Positions 1 to 5,903 of a DNA stretch of 35,129 nt are shown in pieces (position 1 is the stretch's first letter; each line of letters starts with the position of its first letter). Source of the DNA: a virus; IMG/VR virus record IMGVR_UViG_3300048625_000130, positions 1-35,129 of that record; one strand, written 5' to 3'. The position numbers and the translations under genes are program-made. Below the pieces are notes generated by a model. That model had not been told where the DNA came from. It did no database searches and saw only the letters and a list, made by a program, of their open reading frames with translations.

Positions 1-300
1 GAGCTTGATGATGGTGCCTGCGTTGATTGCCTTGCCCTTGTTGATTAGGTGTAGCTGCACTGCACGCGCGTAGTTGGTGAGGCCAGAGGCTGGGTGGTTA
101 GCTGCTACAGATGCGTAGGTGTCTCCCTCTACAGCTGTGTAGGTGCCAGCTGGGGTTGCTACAGGCTTAGGTGCCTCTACTGCTACTGGGGTCTCTACAG
201 CGTCTAGGGCTGCACACTCATCGTCTGCACAGTCACAGGTGTCACAGTCAATAGGCTCAAGCTCTACAGGGGCTGGGGTGTTGGTCTTCTTAGCAGGCAA
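1..300 (-). CDS. LysM-domain protein, 3' end beyond the window edge
   Basis: One hundred codons are visible before the frame runs off the left edge. No ATG is available in frame; I chose the TTG at 298-300 because a purine-rich AAAGAAGAAA lies just upstream. The N-terminus is short and basic, followed by a cysteine-rich acidic stretch (C19, C22, C24, C29), then an Ala-Pro-Val linker (about residues 43-52) and a LysM peptidoglycan-binding domain (about 54-100, ending GTIIKL). The linker and LysM resemble the C-terminus of the endolysin at 15940-16662, so the two probably share ancestry. LysM domains bind N-acetylglucosamine-containing glycans. No catalytic domain is visible, so it may be a wall-binding or virion protein. 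If the molecule is circular, the frame continues about 26 codons past the right edge to a TAG near 35049. Confidence 0.72.
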   Translation of the reverse strand, partial: MPAKKTNTPAPVELEPIDCDTCDCADDECAALDAVETPVAVEAPKPVATPAGTYTAVEGDTYASVAANHPASGLTNYARAVQLHLINKGKAINAGTIIKL

Positions 301-350
301 AAGGTTTCTTCTTTCATTCGGCAAGGATGGTAGCGTCTGGCCAGACGTTG

Positions 351-423
351 AGCGCCAAGTAGGTCTCGAACCCACCACCTGCTGTTTACAAGACAGCTGC
401 TCTACCAGATGAGCTATTAGCGC
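351..423 (-). tRNA. tRNA-Thr (anticodon UGU)
   Basis: The minus strand folds into a canonical 73-nt cloverleaf. The acceptor GCGCTAA pairs with TTGGCGC (one G-T). The D arm is GCTC/GAGC with a GG-containing loop. The anticodon stem GCTGT/ACAGC encloses loop CTTGTAA, giving anticodon TGT. The T arm has loop TTCGAGA. No CCA is encoded. It decodes ACA and may supplement the host tRNA pool. Confidence 0.93.
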
Positions 424-437
424 GTGTTGTTGCTGAG

Positions 438-516
438 TGGACTTGTAGGGAATCGAACCCTAGTGAGGGGCAGTCGCTATAGCGTTCTCTGCTCACCTAC
501 GTAACCTGTCAAGCCC
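438..516 (-). tRNA. tRNA-like element, anticodon arm degenerate (possible pseudo-tRNA)
   Basis: The 3' half is convincing: T stem TAGGG/CCCTA around the canonical loop TTCGATT, then CAAGTCC, which pairs with GGGCTTG at 516-510 (one G-T). The 47 nt between do not form a normal D arm plus a 5-bp, 7-nt anticodon arm. They instead allow GTGAG/CTCAC and a short CGC/GCG pairing around TATA. It could be a decayed tRNA, an unusual tRNA or another tRNA-like structure. I cannot assign an anticodon. Confidence 0.4.
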
Positions 517-551
517 TTGAGAGGGAGTGCACCCACCTGCCAACCCCTCAA

Positions 552-587
552 CACATGGCCGATGCCTCTTAGAGGGTGGCACATGTG
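552..587. other. stem-loop in non-coding spacer
   Basis: CACATG-GCC pairs with GGC-A-CATGTG, with an inner CCTC/GAGG helix. It lies in the 517-711 spacer between the tRNA-like element and the first terminator. No gene is seen in that spacer. It may be part of a structured RNA or a processing signal; the function is unknown. Confidence 0.35.
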
Positions 588-645
588 GAGCCTGCAAATC
601 TCTCTCTCATAAAGAGTAAAGGGGTTTCGATGGCCGAAAGTATAC

Positions 646-679
646 AAACAAGAAACCCCCTGCATAGTTGCAGAGGGTT
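646..679 (-). terminator. Rho-independent terminator of the leftward early operon
   Basis: On the minus strand AACCCTCTGCA pairs with TGCAGGGGGTT (one mismatch) around a 4-nt loop, followed by the T-rich tail TCTTGTTT. It sits about 30 bp past the stop codon of the gene at 712-1023 and closes that operon. Confidence 0.75.
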
Positions 680-711
680 CTGTCTCACCCCGATAGGGGG
701 AGGGGCAAGTC

Positions 712-1023
712 TTAAGCGGCTTTGCGTGCGGTGATGCGTGCAGCTTCCACGCGAATCTGCTTGTCACGGTAGTTGCCGATGCTGTTTGCCTCAACGTTAT
801 AGACGTAACCTAGTGAGTCTAGGGTCTCAAAGAAGCCTGCCTCAACGTCAGGGCTTGAGAAGTGGTCAACAACAACAGTGCCATCAGCGTCAGTGTAGAC
901 GCTAAAGCCAGAGCCCCACAGCCACACCAAGCGGTCTAGCCCTCTGTTGGCTAGGCTGCGTGATACGCCTGAAGCGGTAATGGTCTTGTAAGTGTTGCCG
1001 TCAGCTGCGATGTAGGTAGTCAT
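712..1023 (-). CDS. hypothetical protein (second gene of cassette copy 1)
   Basis: This 103-aa protein is not recognised. It is of mixed charge with a basic C-terminus (RVEAARITARKAA) and no signal peptide or membrane segment. Its ATG overlaps the previous stop as TAATG. The 25 bp around its start (1011-1035) are identical to those around the start of the gene at 5422-5670, and both proteins begin MTTY, but the rest is unrelated. It is the last gene before the terminator at 646-679. Confidence 0.75.
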   Translation of the reverse strand: MTTYIAADGNTYKTITASGVSRSLANRGLDRLVWLWGSGFSVYTDADGTVVVDHFSSPDVEAGFFETLDSLGYVYNVEANSIGNYRDKQIRVEAARITARKAA

Positions 1024-1035
1024 TATGCACCTACC
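1011..1035. repeat. 25-bp junction repeat, copy 1
   Basis: Identical to 5658-5682. It spans the end of an upstream gene (codons for VGA, stop), the TAATG overlap and the first codons of the downstream gene. Together with the repeated promoter-leader it brackets an exchangeable gene. Confidence 0.85.
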
Positions 1036-1283
1036 GATAGAGCGCGTAGCTCTTCCTCAGCAACGTCAAAGGCGTGCTCTGCGTTGTCAATGTCTGACAC
1101 GTAGCCGATAAGAACGGCCTCTAGGCGGTCTCCCAAACCTAGGTAGTTGTAGTTTGCATCCCAAAGCATCTCACGGGCTACTGAGTAGACAGCTAGCATT
1201 CCGCTGCTTGGCTCTGTGTGAATGCGTAGGTTGTTGCGCTCAGCAAGGCACTTGCCTAGCTCATCTGCGTATGTGGTGTTCAT
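1023..1283 (-). CDS. hypothetical protein (first gene of cassette copy 1)
   Basis: Protein of 86 aa, not recognised. I chose the ATG at 1283 rather than the upstream in-frame ATG because GGTAAGGGAAGACCAA gives a strong ribosome-binding site. The upstream codons belong to a leader that is shared almost base for base with the gene at 5670-5903. The C-terminal half is acidic and probably helical (VAEEELRALSVGA). It is the first gene behind the promoter at 1325-1354 and overlaps the next gene as TAATG. Confidence 0.75.
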   Translation of the reverse strand: MNTTYADELGKCLAERNNLRIHTEPSSGMLAVYSVAREMLWDANYNYLGLGDRLEAVLIGYVSDIDNAEHAFDVAEEELRALSVGA

Positions 1284-1382
1284 TTGGTCTTCCCTTACCT
1301 GCCAGCGCCTTGCTGACATGACTAACTCTAATACACATTCTTAGCTGAGTGCAACTATTTGTGAATGTTATTTATTCGTTAC
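1281..1382. repeat. promoter-leader repeat, copy 1
   Basis: About 100 bp that align with 5901-6003. The AT-rich upstream block, GTTGCA, TGTATTAG, and the leader from ATGTCAGCA to the GGGAAGACCAAATG start are conserved, while the promoter spacer differs. This pattern fits a duplicated regulatory cassette. Confidence 0.8.
1325..1354 (-). promoter_or_regulatory. putative sigma-70-type promoter, cassette copy 1
   Basis: TTGCAC as -35 and TAGAGT as -10 (18-bp spacing), or TATTAG as an alternative -10. The two hexamers are conserved in the second copy at 5945-5974 although the spacer is not, which supports a promoter. It lies between the dCMP deaminase stop and the gene at 1023-1283. Confidence 0.6.
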
Positions 1383-1834
1383 ATTCTGAGATTGATGACT
1401 GTGAGCCCACAGCTGGTCAGGTAGTCCATGACCTTGTGAGGGTCACGGTGTGCATCAGCGTCAGTGATAGGCGCATACACCTTGGCCAGCCCTGAGTTGC
1501 TGATGAGCTTGGCACAGTCCATGCAAGGAAAGTGTGTGCAATAGAGAGTGCCACCCTCTACAGCTGACCTGTCTACATACAGCAGAGCATTAGCCTCAGC
1601 GTGGATAGCTGGGCACCAGCCATAAGTGCCGGGTGTGATGACACCGTTAGCGCGCTCGCAGTAGCTGCGGCAGTTGCCTGCCTGTGGGAAGCCTGCTGCT
1701 GGGCCGTTATAGCCTGTGGCAATGATGCGCTGACGTTGGTCAACGATGACAGCCCCTACCTGTGCACGGTCACACTTGGAGCGCTGTGCAACCACATGGG
1801 CCACCTGCATCCACGTATAAGACCAATCGCTCAT
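1379..1834 (-). CDS. deoxycytidylate (dCMP) deaminase
   Basis: A 151-aa zinc-dependent cytidine/dCMP deaminase-fold enzyme that converts dCMP to dUMP for dTTP synthesis. The catalytic HAE is at 78-80 (E80 as proton shuttle), and the zinc ligands PCMDC are at 103-107. The N-terminal GYNG motif (41-44) and extra cysteines (CRSYC, 55-59) are typical of phage dCMP deaminases, which often carry a second zinc site. The ATG overlaps the upstream stop as ATGA. The last codons run into the AT-rich block of the promoter repeat. Its role could be nucleotide-pool adjustment or supply of precursor for modified DNA, given the Nmad1 and Mom-like genes in the same operon. Confidence 0.93.
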   Translation of the reverse strand: MSDWSYTWMQVAHVVAQRSKCDRAQVGAVIVDQRQRIIATGYNGPAAGFPQAGNCRSYCERANGVITPGTYGWCPAIHAEANALLYVDRSAVEGGTLYCTHFPCMDCAKLISNSGLAKVYAPITDADAHRDPHKVMDYLTSCGLTVINLRM

Positions 1835-2025
1835 GGTGTGTGCTGCCTTATCAGGTCTAAGAGCCAGTGCAGGATGTTTGCTTGGTTGGCTACCATCTGT
1901 GTGGTTGGCAGCTCTAGCTGGTCACGCATCAGCTCTGAGATGCGAGCGTAAGCGTCTTGCTGGCCGGCTAGGTAGCCCTCTTGATACCAACCACCCTCTT
2001 GAGTGTTTGGGTTGAGGTGGCTCAC
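1831..2025 (-). CDS. small hypothetical protein
   Basis: A 64-aa protein with a GTG start that overlaps the upstream stop as GTGA. It is hydrophilic, then helical. It carries an EGYLAGQQDAYARISELM segment (about residues 16-33) of the kind seen in small phage proteins that resemble the next two genes. Function unknown. Confidence 0.65.
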   Translation of the reverse strand: MSHLNPNTQEGGWYQEGYLAGQQDAYARISELMRDQLELPTTQMVANQANILHWLLDLIRQHTP

Positions 2026-2300
2026 TGCTGGTCACCTTTGATTAGAGCGATTGCAAACTCTGAGCGTCTGCACGAGCAATACGGGTAACAGAGGTCATCC
2101 CTGCAACCAATGTAGGGCTCTAGCAGCTTGATGATGCGTTCACGTTCAGCCATACGTGCGTCATAGAGCAGATTCATCATGGTCTCATACTGGCGTGCGC
2201 TTAGGCCCTTATCTTCGCCCTCTATAGTCATCCAGTATTTAGTTGCGCCTAGCTCTGTGCGCTCTGCATTTAGATGCACCCCGGTGCGGTAGTCAATCAT
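2022..2300 (-). CDS. small hypothetical protein with Cys-rich C-terminus
   Basis: Protein of 92 aa. The C-terminal half (MAERERIIKLLE ... ALIKGDQQ) is related to the 56-aa protein encoded directly upstream (ITERKRIVELLE ... ALIKGEK), so the two are probable paralogues. This copy has inserted four cysteines (CRDDLCYPYCSC) that could bind zinc. It starts at an ATG directly after the upstream stop. Confidence 0.7.
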   Translation of the reverse strand: MIDYRTGVHLNAERTELGATKYWMTIEGEDKGLSARQYETMMNLLYDARMAERERIIKLLEPYIGCRDDLCYPYCSCRRSEFAIALIKGDQQ

Positions 2301-2471
2301 CTACTTCTCCCCCTTGATAAGAGCAATCAGGTCATGGGTGACACCAAAGCCACACTCTTGACCATCATGCGCCTCTAGAAGCTCAACAATGCGTTTGCGC
2401 TCAGTGATGACACCTGCCTCAAACTTGCGGGCAAAGGTGCGCTGTAGACGCTCAGCCCAGTCAGGCTTCAT
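2301..2471 (-). CDS. 56-aa hypothetical protein
   Basis: An intact short gene (ATG at 2471, TAG at 2301). It overlaps the stop of the upstream gene as ATGA and abuts the next ATG. The protein is charged and helical: a basic N-terminus (WAERLQRTFARKFE), then ITERKRIVELLE and an ending ALIKGEK. It is a paralogue of the C-terminal half of the 92-aa neighbour. Function unknown. Confidence 0.75.
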   Translation of the reverse strand: MKPDWAERLQRTFARKFEAGVITERKRIVELLEAHDGQECGFGVTHDLIALIKGEK

Positions 2472-2644
2472 GCTGACACCTCACGGCTCAGGTGGTGCTC
2501 AATGGCCAGCTGTGTAGGTGCATGCCTGCGGTCTGTCTCAGGCCAACGGTTTACCCAAGTGCCATCGTGCAGCACTTTGATGCTCCAACCGTCATAGACC
2601 TCTCTGAGCTCAATCAGGTAGGCCACGTCATCAAGCTCACTCAT
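2468..2644 (-). CDS. small hypothetical protein
   Basis: A 58-aa protein starting at ATG 2644 (MSELDDVAYL), with GGGTGG upstream. A GTG at 2653 would add three residues. It contains WSIKVLHDGTWVNRWPETDR, which looks like a small beta-sheet segment. It is translationally coupled to both neighbours. Function unknown. Confidence 0.6.
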   Translation of the reverse strand: MSELDDVAYLIELREVYDGWSIKVLHDGTWVNRWPETDRRHAPTQLAIEHHLSREVSA

Positions 2645-2831
2645 CAGCGCCACCCATCAAGTCGGCAGCTCTGCGAGTGTCACCAACACGTTGAGCCTCA
2701 GCAATGCGGCCCTTACGGTAAGCAGTGACCTCAGCATTGTCACGGTAACGTCTAGCCTCAGCATCACGCTCAGCCTGCTCATAGCCCTGACGGTAAGCAA
2801 GGTGATAGATGGCCTTTATTGTCTTCTTCAT
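2637..2831 (-). CDS. small basic hypothetical protein
   Basis: A 64-aa, strongly charged helical protein (many Arg and Glu). The start is ATG at 2831, which overlaps the upstream TGA as ATGA; the longer start at 2843 would reach further into the upstream gene. Likely a small coiled-coil or nucleic-acid-associated phage protein. Not recognised. Confidence 0.6.
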   Translation of the reverse strand: MKKTIKAIYHLAYRQGYEQAERDAEARRYRDNAEVTAYRKGRIAEAQRVGDTRRAADLMGGADE

Positions 2832-3175
2832 TCGGCAGGCCACTCATTGTCAAGCACCATCAGCGCAATCACTGCATAGTTGGCAAGGTCAAGGAAGCTG
2901 TCACGCAGAGGCTCATTGCTTGCCTCAAGGTTGTTGTCTACAAGGTTGTTGATGCGGGCCAGCTTGTCCCACATGCGCACACGCAGACCGTTGATAGGGC
3001 CACCCGGTGAGCGGCTGATGTTGGTAGGGCCGTAGTCACGGTGCTTACGCAGCAGCAGGTCAGCCTGAATGTCAAAATACTCACGCACAAGCACATCAAA
3101 GTCATGGTCACGTGCCTCAGCAGCAGCCTCACGCTCAAGCATGGCCTTGTAAGCGGGGTGATTGGTCATTGTCAT
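2828..3175 (-). CDS. Nmad1 / DUF1599-family protein (nucleotide modification-associated)
   Basis: The 115-aa sequence resembles the DUF1599 / Nmad1 family. The recognisable core is KHRDYG (about 44-49), then GLRVRMWDKLARINNL, and SFLDLANYAVIALMVL near the C-terminus. The acidic and basic residues in these helices resemble an all-alpha pyrophosphohydrolase-like arrangement. The family is named for its association with phage base-modification loci; its exact biochemistry is not settled. It sits in one operon with the Mom-like protein, the DNA methylase and the dCMP deaminase, consistent with a role in nucleotide metabolism or DNA modification. It overlaps both neighbours by 4 bp. Confidence 0.65.
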   Translation of the reverse strand: MTMTNHPAYKAMLEREAAAEARDHDFDVLVREYFDIQADLLLRKHRDYGPTNISRSPGGPINGLRVRMWDKLARINNLVDNNLEASNEPLRDSFLDLANYAVIALMVLDNEWPAE

Positions 3176-3444
3176 AGCGGTCTTTTTCCTTTGATTAGCT
3201 TCTGCATCTTGGCGAATGAGGCGGTTGCCTCTGGGTCTGTGGCTCCAGCTGAGTAACGGCCAGCGTGAAACATGATGTTGTCTCGCTCCCTCTGAGCTGT
3301 TGCTGATGGGCGCTTAGCACGCTCATGAGACGTGTCAGGGGTGACGTGTGGTGCATAGGTGGTGCGGGGCTTTGGGTTGAGATAGGTGCGGTCATAACGC
3401 TCAGCCTCAAGAGCAAGCCACCACTCAGCAGGTGTCTGGCTCAC
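3172..3444 (-). CDS. hypothetical protein
   Basis: A 90-aa basic protein with a GTG start that overlaps the upstream stop as GTGA. It has an N-terminal Trp-rich helix (PAEWWLALEAERY), a disordered basic middle, and a C-terminal helix ending KGKRPL. No family recognised. Confidence 0.65.
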   Translation of the reverse strand: MSQTPAEWWLALEAERYDRTYLNPKPRTTYAPHVTPDTSHERAKRPSATAQRERDNIMFHAGRYSAGATDPEATASFAKMQKLIKGKRPL

Positions 3445-3641
3445 TGGGTGCCTCCCAGCAGGTAACGCTCAGCAGCTGCACGGTCAACGTCTAGGGCTGC
3501 GGCGAGCGCATCTAGGGCTTGGTGGTAGCGGCGGGTCTTGGTGGCTACTCTTTGGCCGTCATAAATCTCGCTTGAGAGCTTGTCTAAGAGTGCGTCACGA
3601 GCTGTGTTGGCTAGCTCTCTGACTTCAGGTGTCTGTGGCAT
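3441..3641 (-). CDS. hypothetical helical protein
   Basis: A 66-aa all-alpha, Ala-rich protein, probably a small helical bundle. Its ATG is preceded by GCAGGAAGCATAGCAAC, one copy of the recurring TAGCAACATG junction: the Mom-like gene stops at the TAG inside the motif. No family recognised. Confidence 0.7.
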   Translation of the reverse strand: MPQTPEVRELANTARDALLDKLSSEIYDGQRVATKTRRYHQALDALAAALDVDRAAAERYLLGGTQ

Positions 3642-3645
3642 GTTG

Positions 3646-4290
3646 CTATGCTTCCTGCAAAATCTGCGTTTTTGGGTATGGGGCTACTTTATACCTTAGC
3701 TTGCTCATCAGCACTTGCTTGCGCTTCTTAGACGCATTGAAGTAGATGTAGCGATGCTTGCGTGGGCGGTCTACCCAATAGACGTTCTCTGCACCAAACT
3801 TGTCAATGACTTGCGCATTGGTTAGGCCATTGGCGTAGGTGGCATGGTGCTGATGCTCTAGGCCTCTTACCTTTGGGTCACGAAACTTGGAGCTCAGCCC
3901 TGTGTAGATGAAATTGGTAGCTTGGTAGACAACACCCACATGGCGCTGCGAGCTGTCTGCGTAAGACACAATGATTTCACGGTCTAGCAGCTTGATGGTG
4001 TTACCAATCAGGTAGCTCTCACCGTTCTTAGGCACTGAGTCATCAATCCATAGGCGGGTGAGCTCATACACGTTCTGTGCTTCATCTGCACCACAGATAC
4101 CCTTTAGCAGTGTGCTGCTGGCGCTTACGCCATAGACAACTACACCCATGACCTGCTGGGTTTCCCTATGGATGAGCCCAAACGCATAAGAGCATGGTGC
4201 CTTGCGGTGTAGGTAGTGGTTGGCAATCACAATCTCCATTGCCATTGAGTAAGACAAGCGCTCTATTGAATAGTCATCTGACAGTGACAT
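3646..4290 (-). CDS. mom-like: Mom-like DNA adenine hypermodification protein (GNAT-related)
   Basis: A 214-aa protein resembling the phage Mu Mom family, which adds a methylcarbamoyl group to N6 of adenine and protects phage DNA from restriction. Visible family features: NHYLHRKAP near residues 24-32, SYAFGL at 34-39, a GVVVYGVS strand at 49-56, ELTRLWIDD at 76-84, and SYADSSQRHVGVVYQATNF from 109, a GNAT-like core. The C-terminus is very basic (KHRYIYFNASKKRKQ), as expected for DNA binding. I chose ATG 4290 because GGAGG precedes it; the longer start at 4320 lies inside the methylase gene. It is coupled to the adenine methylase upstream. In Mu, Dam methylation activates mom expression. Whether this protein makes the same modification is inference. 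Confidence 0.8.
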   Translation of the reverse strand: MSLSDDYSIERLSYSMAMEIVIANHYLHRKAPCSYAFGLIHRETQQVMGVVVYGVSASSTLLKGICGADEAQNVYELTRLWIDDSVPKNGESYLIGNTIKLLDREIIVSYADSSQRHVGVVYQATNFIYTGLSSKFRDPKVRGLEHQHHATYANGLTNAQVIDKFGAENVYWVDRPRKHRYIYFNASKKRKQVLMSKLRYKVAPYPKTQILQEA

Positions 4291-4297
4291 GTTGCTA
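4288..4297 (-). repeat. recurring gene-junction sequence TAGCAACATG (example copy)
   Basis: Stop codon TAG, spacer CAAC and start ATG. Other copies are at 3639-3648, 9221-9230, 13074-13083 and 14004-14013, with a TAA variant at 4964-4973 and a diverged one near 14125-14134. At 3639, 4288, 9221 and 13074 (and the 4964 variant) the TAG/TAA is the true stop of the upstream gene. Confidence 0.8.
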
Positions 4298-4966
4298 TGC
4301 CTCCAGATTCGTAAAGTCAAAGGTCATCTGGCTGAGGCGTTTAGCGATGCCCTCGCAGTAGCGTTCCTCTAGCTCTACACCGATGACCTTGCGGCCAAGG
4401 TTGCGAGCTGCAAGCAAGGTGGCACCTGAGCCGGCAAAGGGGTCAGCTATGACACCCTCTGGGCTCTTAGCAATCAGGCGCTCCATCAGGTAGACAGGCT
4501 TGGGGGTGGGGTGGCCTAGCTTGGCTACCTCACCGTAGGCACCGTCACGGCGGTCATGGGTGACAAGCACGTTCTGCTCTGGCTTGCCTGTGAAGCCTGT
4601 GCCAAGCACGTAAATCTCTTCGTCAGCGCTAAACCATGGGTTGCTGCGCATGCCGGGGATGTTGGCTGCCTTGTGCCAGATGAGGCGGTGGCGCGTGTTG
4701 GCTGGGCGGGCAATCTTCCATGAGCCGAAGACGATGGCTGGGCGGTCTCCCCAGAGGGCTAGGGCCTTGTCTCGTGCGTCTACGTCTTGGTCATTGGCAA
4801 TGGTCTCTTGGATGGCCACAGTGGCGTTGCTCATGGTGCCTGATTTCCAAGCCACACCGTAGGGCGGGTCTGTTACGAGCACGTCAGCTGCAAGCCACTC
4901 AGTGGTCTCTAGGCAGTCACCGTGATACAGCGTCACCCATTCGTCTTGGTAGTAGGGATGTGACAT
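4295..4966 (-). CDS. DNA adenine N6-methyltransferase, beta class (Dam-like)
   Basis: A 223-aa S-adenosylmethionine-dependent methyltransferase. The catalytic motif DPPY is at 33-36 and precedes the SAM-binding DPFAGSG (175-181); this order defines the beta class. HPTPKPVYLMERL, just before the SAM motif, is also typical. DPPY indicates N6-adenine methylation; the recognition site cannot be read from sequence. It is small, with little room for a target-recognition domain, as in many orphan phage methylases. No restriction enzyme is adjacent. It starts at ATG 4966 behind the TAA variant of the junction motif and is followed by the Mom-like gene, so the pair may act together in anti-restriction or in control of mom. 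Confidence 0.93.
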   Translation of the reverse strand: MSHPYYQDEWVTLYHGDCLETTEWLAADVLVTDPPYGVAWKSGTMSNATVAIQETIANDQDVDARDKALALWGDRPAIVFGSWKIARPANTRHRLIWHKAANIPGMRSNPWFSADEEIYVLGTGFTGKPEQNVLVTHDRRDGAYGEVAKLGHPTPKPVYLMERLIAKSPEGVIADPFAGSGATLLAARNLGRKVIGVELEERYCEGIAKRLSQMTFDFTNLEA

Positions 4967-4970
4967 GTTG

Positions 4971-5252
4971 TTATGCCACCTGCCAAACTTTGGCTGTGCG
5001 GCCAGAGGCCAGCTTGGTGGTGCCTACGTGCTTGACGAGACCTAGACGTGCCAGCTCGCTGCGGCGGCTACGGATGCCGCTCTCAGAGGCCCGTGGAGCG
5101 CCTTTGAGGTTGCGGTAGCGGTCTACTAGGTCAACGTCTGTGCCAGAGCGCTTGAGAGCCTTGAGGATGGCCTGCTGGGTCTCAGTGATGTTGTCTACGG
5201 ATGCTGCTGCCTCGTGTGAGGTCAGCGGGTCAGTGTTGCGTGCGTAAGCCAT
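4971..5252 (-). CDS. winged helix-turn-helix-like protein
   Basis: A 93-aa protein starting at ATG 5252, coupled to the upstream membrane-protein gene as TAATG; the longer frame upstream is a shadow of that gene. It begins with NTDPLTSHEAAASV, common in small phage HTH proteins, then ITETQQAILKAL, and SGIRSRRSELARLGLVK as the probable recognition helix, with a short wing (SGRTAKVWQV). Likely DNA-binding, perhaps a regulator of the downstream modification genes; this role is inference. Confidence 0.75.
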   Translation of the reverse strand: MAYARNTDPLTSHEAAASVDNITETQQAILKALKRSGTDVDLVDRYRNLKGAPRASESGIRSRRSELARLGLVKHVGTTKLASGRTAKVWQVA

Positions 5253-5422
5253 TAGCGGTTCACCCACTTGAGGCCTGCCTTGATGGCAAGGGTGAACATG
5301 CCGGCAAAGAAGATGATTGTTGCGATGACAGCAACGGCAGGAATCCTGCTGATGAGGTCTGCTGCGATGATGCCCAAGATGATGGCTGCAAAGAATCCAG
5401 CTGCGGTTAGTGCTGCGCGCAT
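5252..5422 (-). CDS. 56-aa membrane protein
   Basis: A short gene (ATG 5422, TAA 5252), coupled at both ends by TAATG overlaps. The protein is very hydrophobic: TM1 about residues 4-22 (LTAAGFFAAIILGIIAADL) and TM2 about 27-44 (AVAVIATIIFFAGMFTL), with a basic C-terminus (KWVNR). Its location in the early region argues against a holin. A role in superinfection exclusion is possible but unproven. Confidence 0.72.
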   Translation of the reverse strand: MRAALTAAGFFAAIILGIIAADLISRIPAVAVIATIIFFAGMFTLAIKAGLKWVNR

Positions 5423-5670
5423 TAGGCTGCCACCTCCGCTGCTGCCTTGCGCTCAGCGTCAATAGCCTGAGTCCAAGCCACCCATGCGTCTACCAACTCA
5501 AAGATGGTGACACCGTGACGTTCAGCTATGTCAGTGCCGCGGGTGTGTAGTTGGTTCATCCAGAAACGGATGCTGTCAAGGCTGTTGTTTTCCTCAATGC
5601 GGCGGTCAACAACTGAGGTGAGCTTCTGATACTCCATGACGGCTGGGGTTGCCTTGGTGTAGGTAGTCAT
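5422..5670 (-). CDS. hypothetical protein (second gene of cassette copy 2)
   Basis: An 82-aa helical protein, not recognised (SIRFWMNQLHTRGTDIAERH; acidic-Ala C-terminus). It shares its start region (5658-5682) and the initial MTTY with the gene at 712-1023, but the bodies are unrelated. It is coupled to both neighbours by TAATG. Confidence 0.72.
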   Translation of the reverse strand: MTTYTKATPAVMEYQKLTSVVDRRIEENNSLDSIRFWMNQLHTRGTDIAERHGVTIFELVDAWVAWTQAIDAERKAAAEVAA

Positions 5671-5682
5671 TATGCACCTACC
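5658..5682. repeat. 25-bp junction repeat, copy 2
   Basis: Perfect match to 1011-1035. It spans the VGA-stop end of one gene and the MTTY start of the next. Confidence 0.85.
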
Positions 5683-5903
5683 TTTGCAAGTAGCTTCTCA
5701 ACGTGGTCAGTGCACTTGTCGCATGAGCCAGCTTCCGCAATGAAAGTTGTTAGGTCAAGGTCACCCATGACGCGCTTAGCGGTGCCTGACTTGCGTGAGC
5801 CACAAAAGGTAAACATGTGATAGCGGCCTGCGATAGTTGTTTCTACGCCAACGTGAGTCTTTGAACCGTTGCCGAATCTAACTGATACATACTTCTTGTC
5901 CAT
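5670..5903 (-). CDS. hypothetical Cys-containing protein (first gene of cassette copy 2)
   Basis: A 77-aa protein starting at ATG 5903 behind the conserved GGGAAGACCAA ribosome-binding site. The N-terminal half looks beta-rich (YVSVRFGNGSKTHVGVETT). Cys at about 40 and CDKC at about 61-64 suggest a possible zinc site, although a fourth ligand is not obvious. It sits exactly where the unrelated gene 1023-1283 sits in cassette copy 1. Function unknown. Confidence 0.72.
   Translation of the reverse strand: MDKKYVSVRFGNGSKTHVGVETTIAGRYHMFTFCGSRKSGTAKRVMGDLDLTTFIAEAGSCDKCTDHVEKLLAKVGA

Noticed and set aside
143-412. Open plus-strand frame of 89 codons at the left end
   Set aside because: It is antisense to the LysM gene and crosses tRNA-Thr; the minus-strand frame has the recognisable domain.
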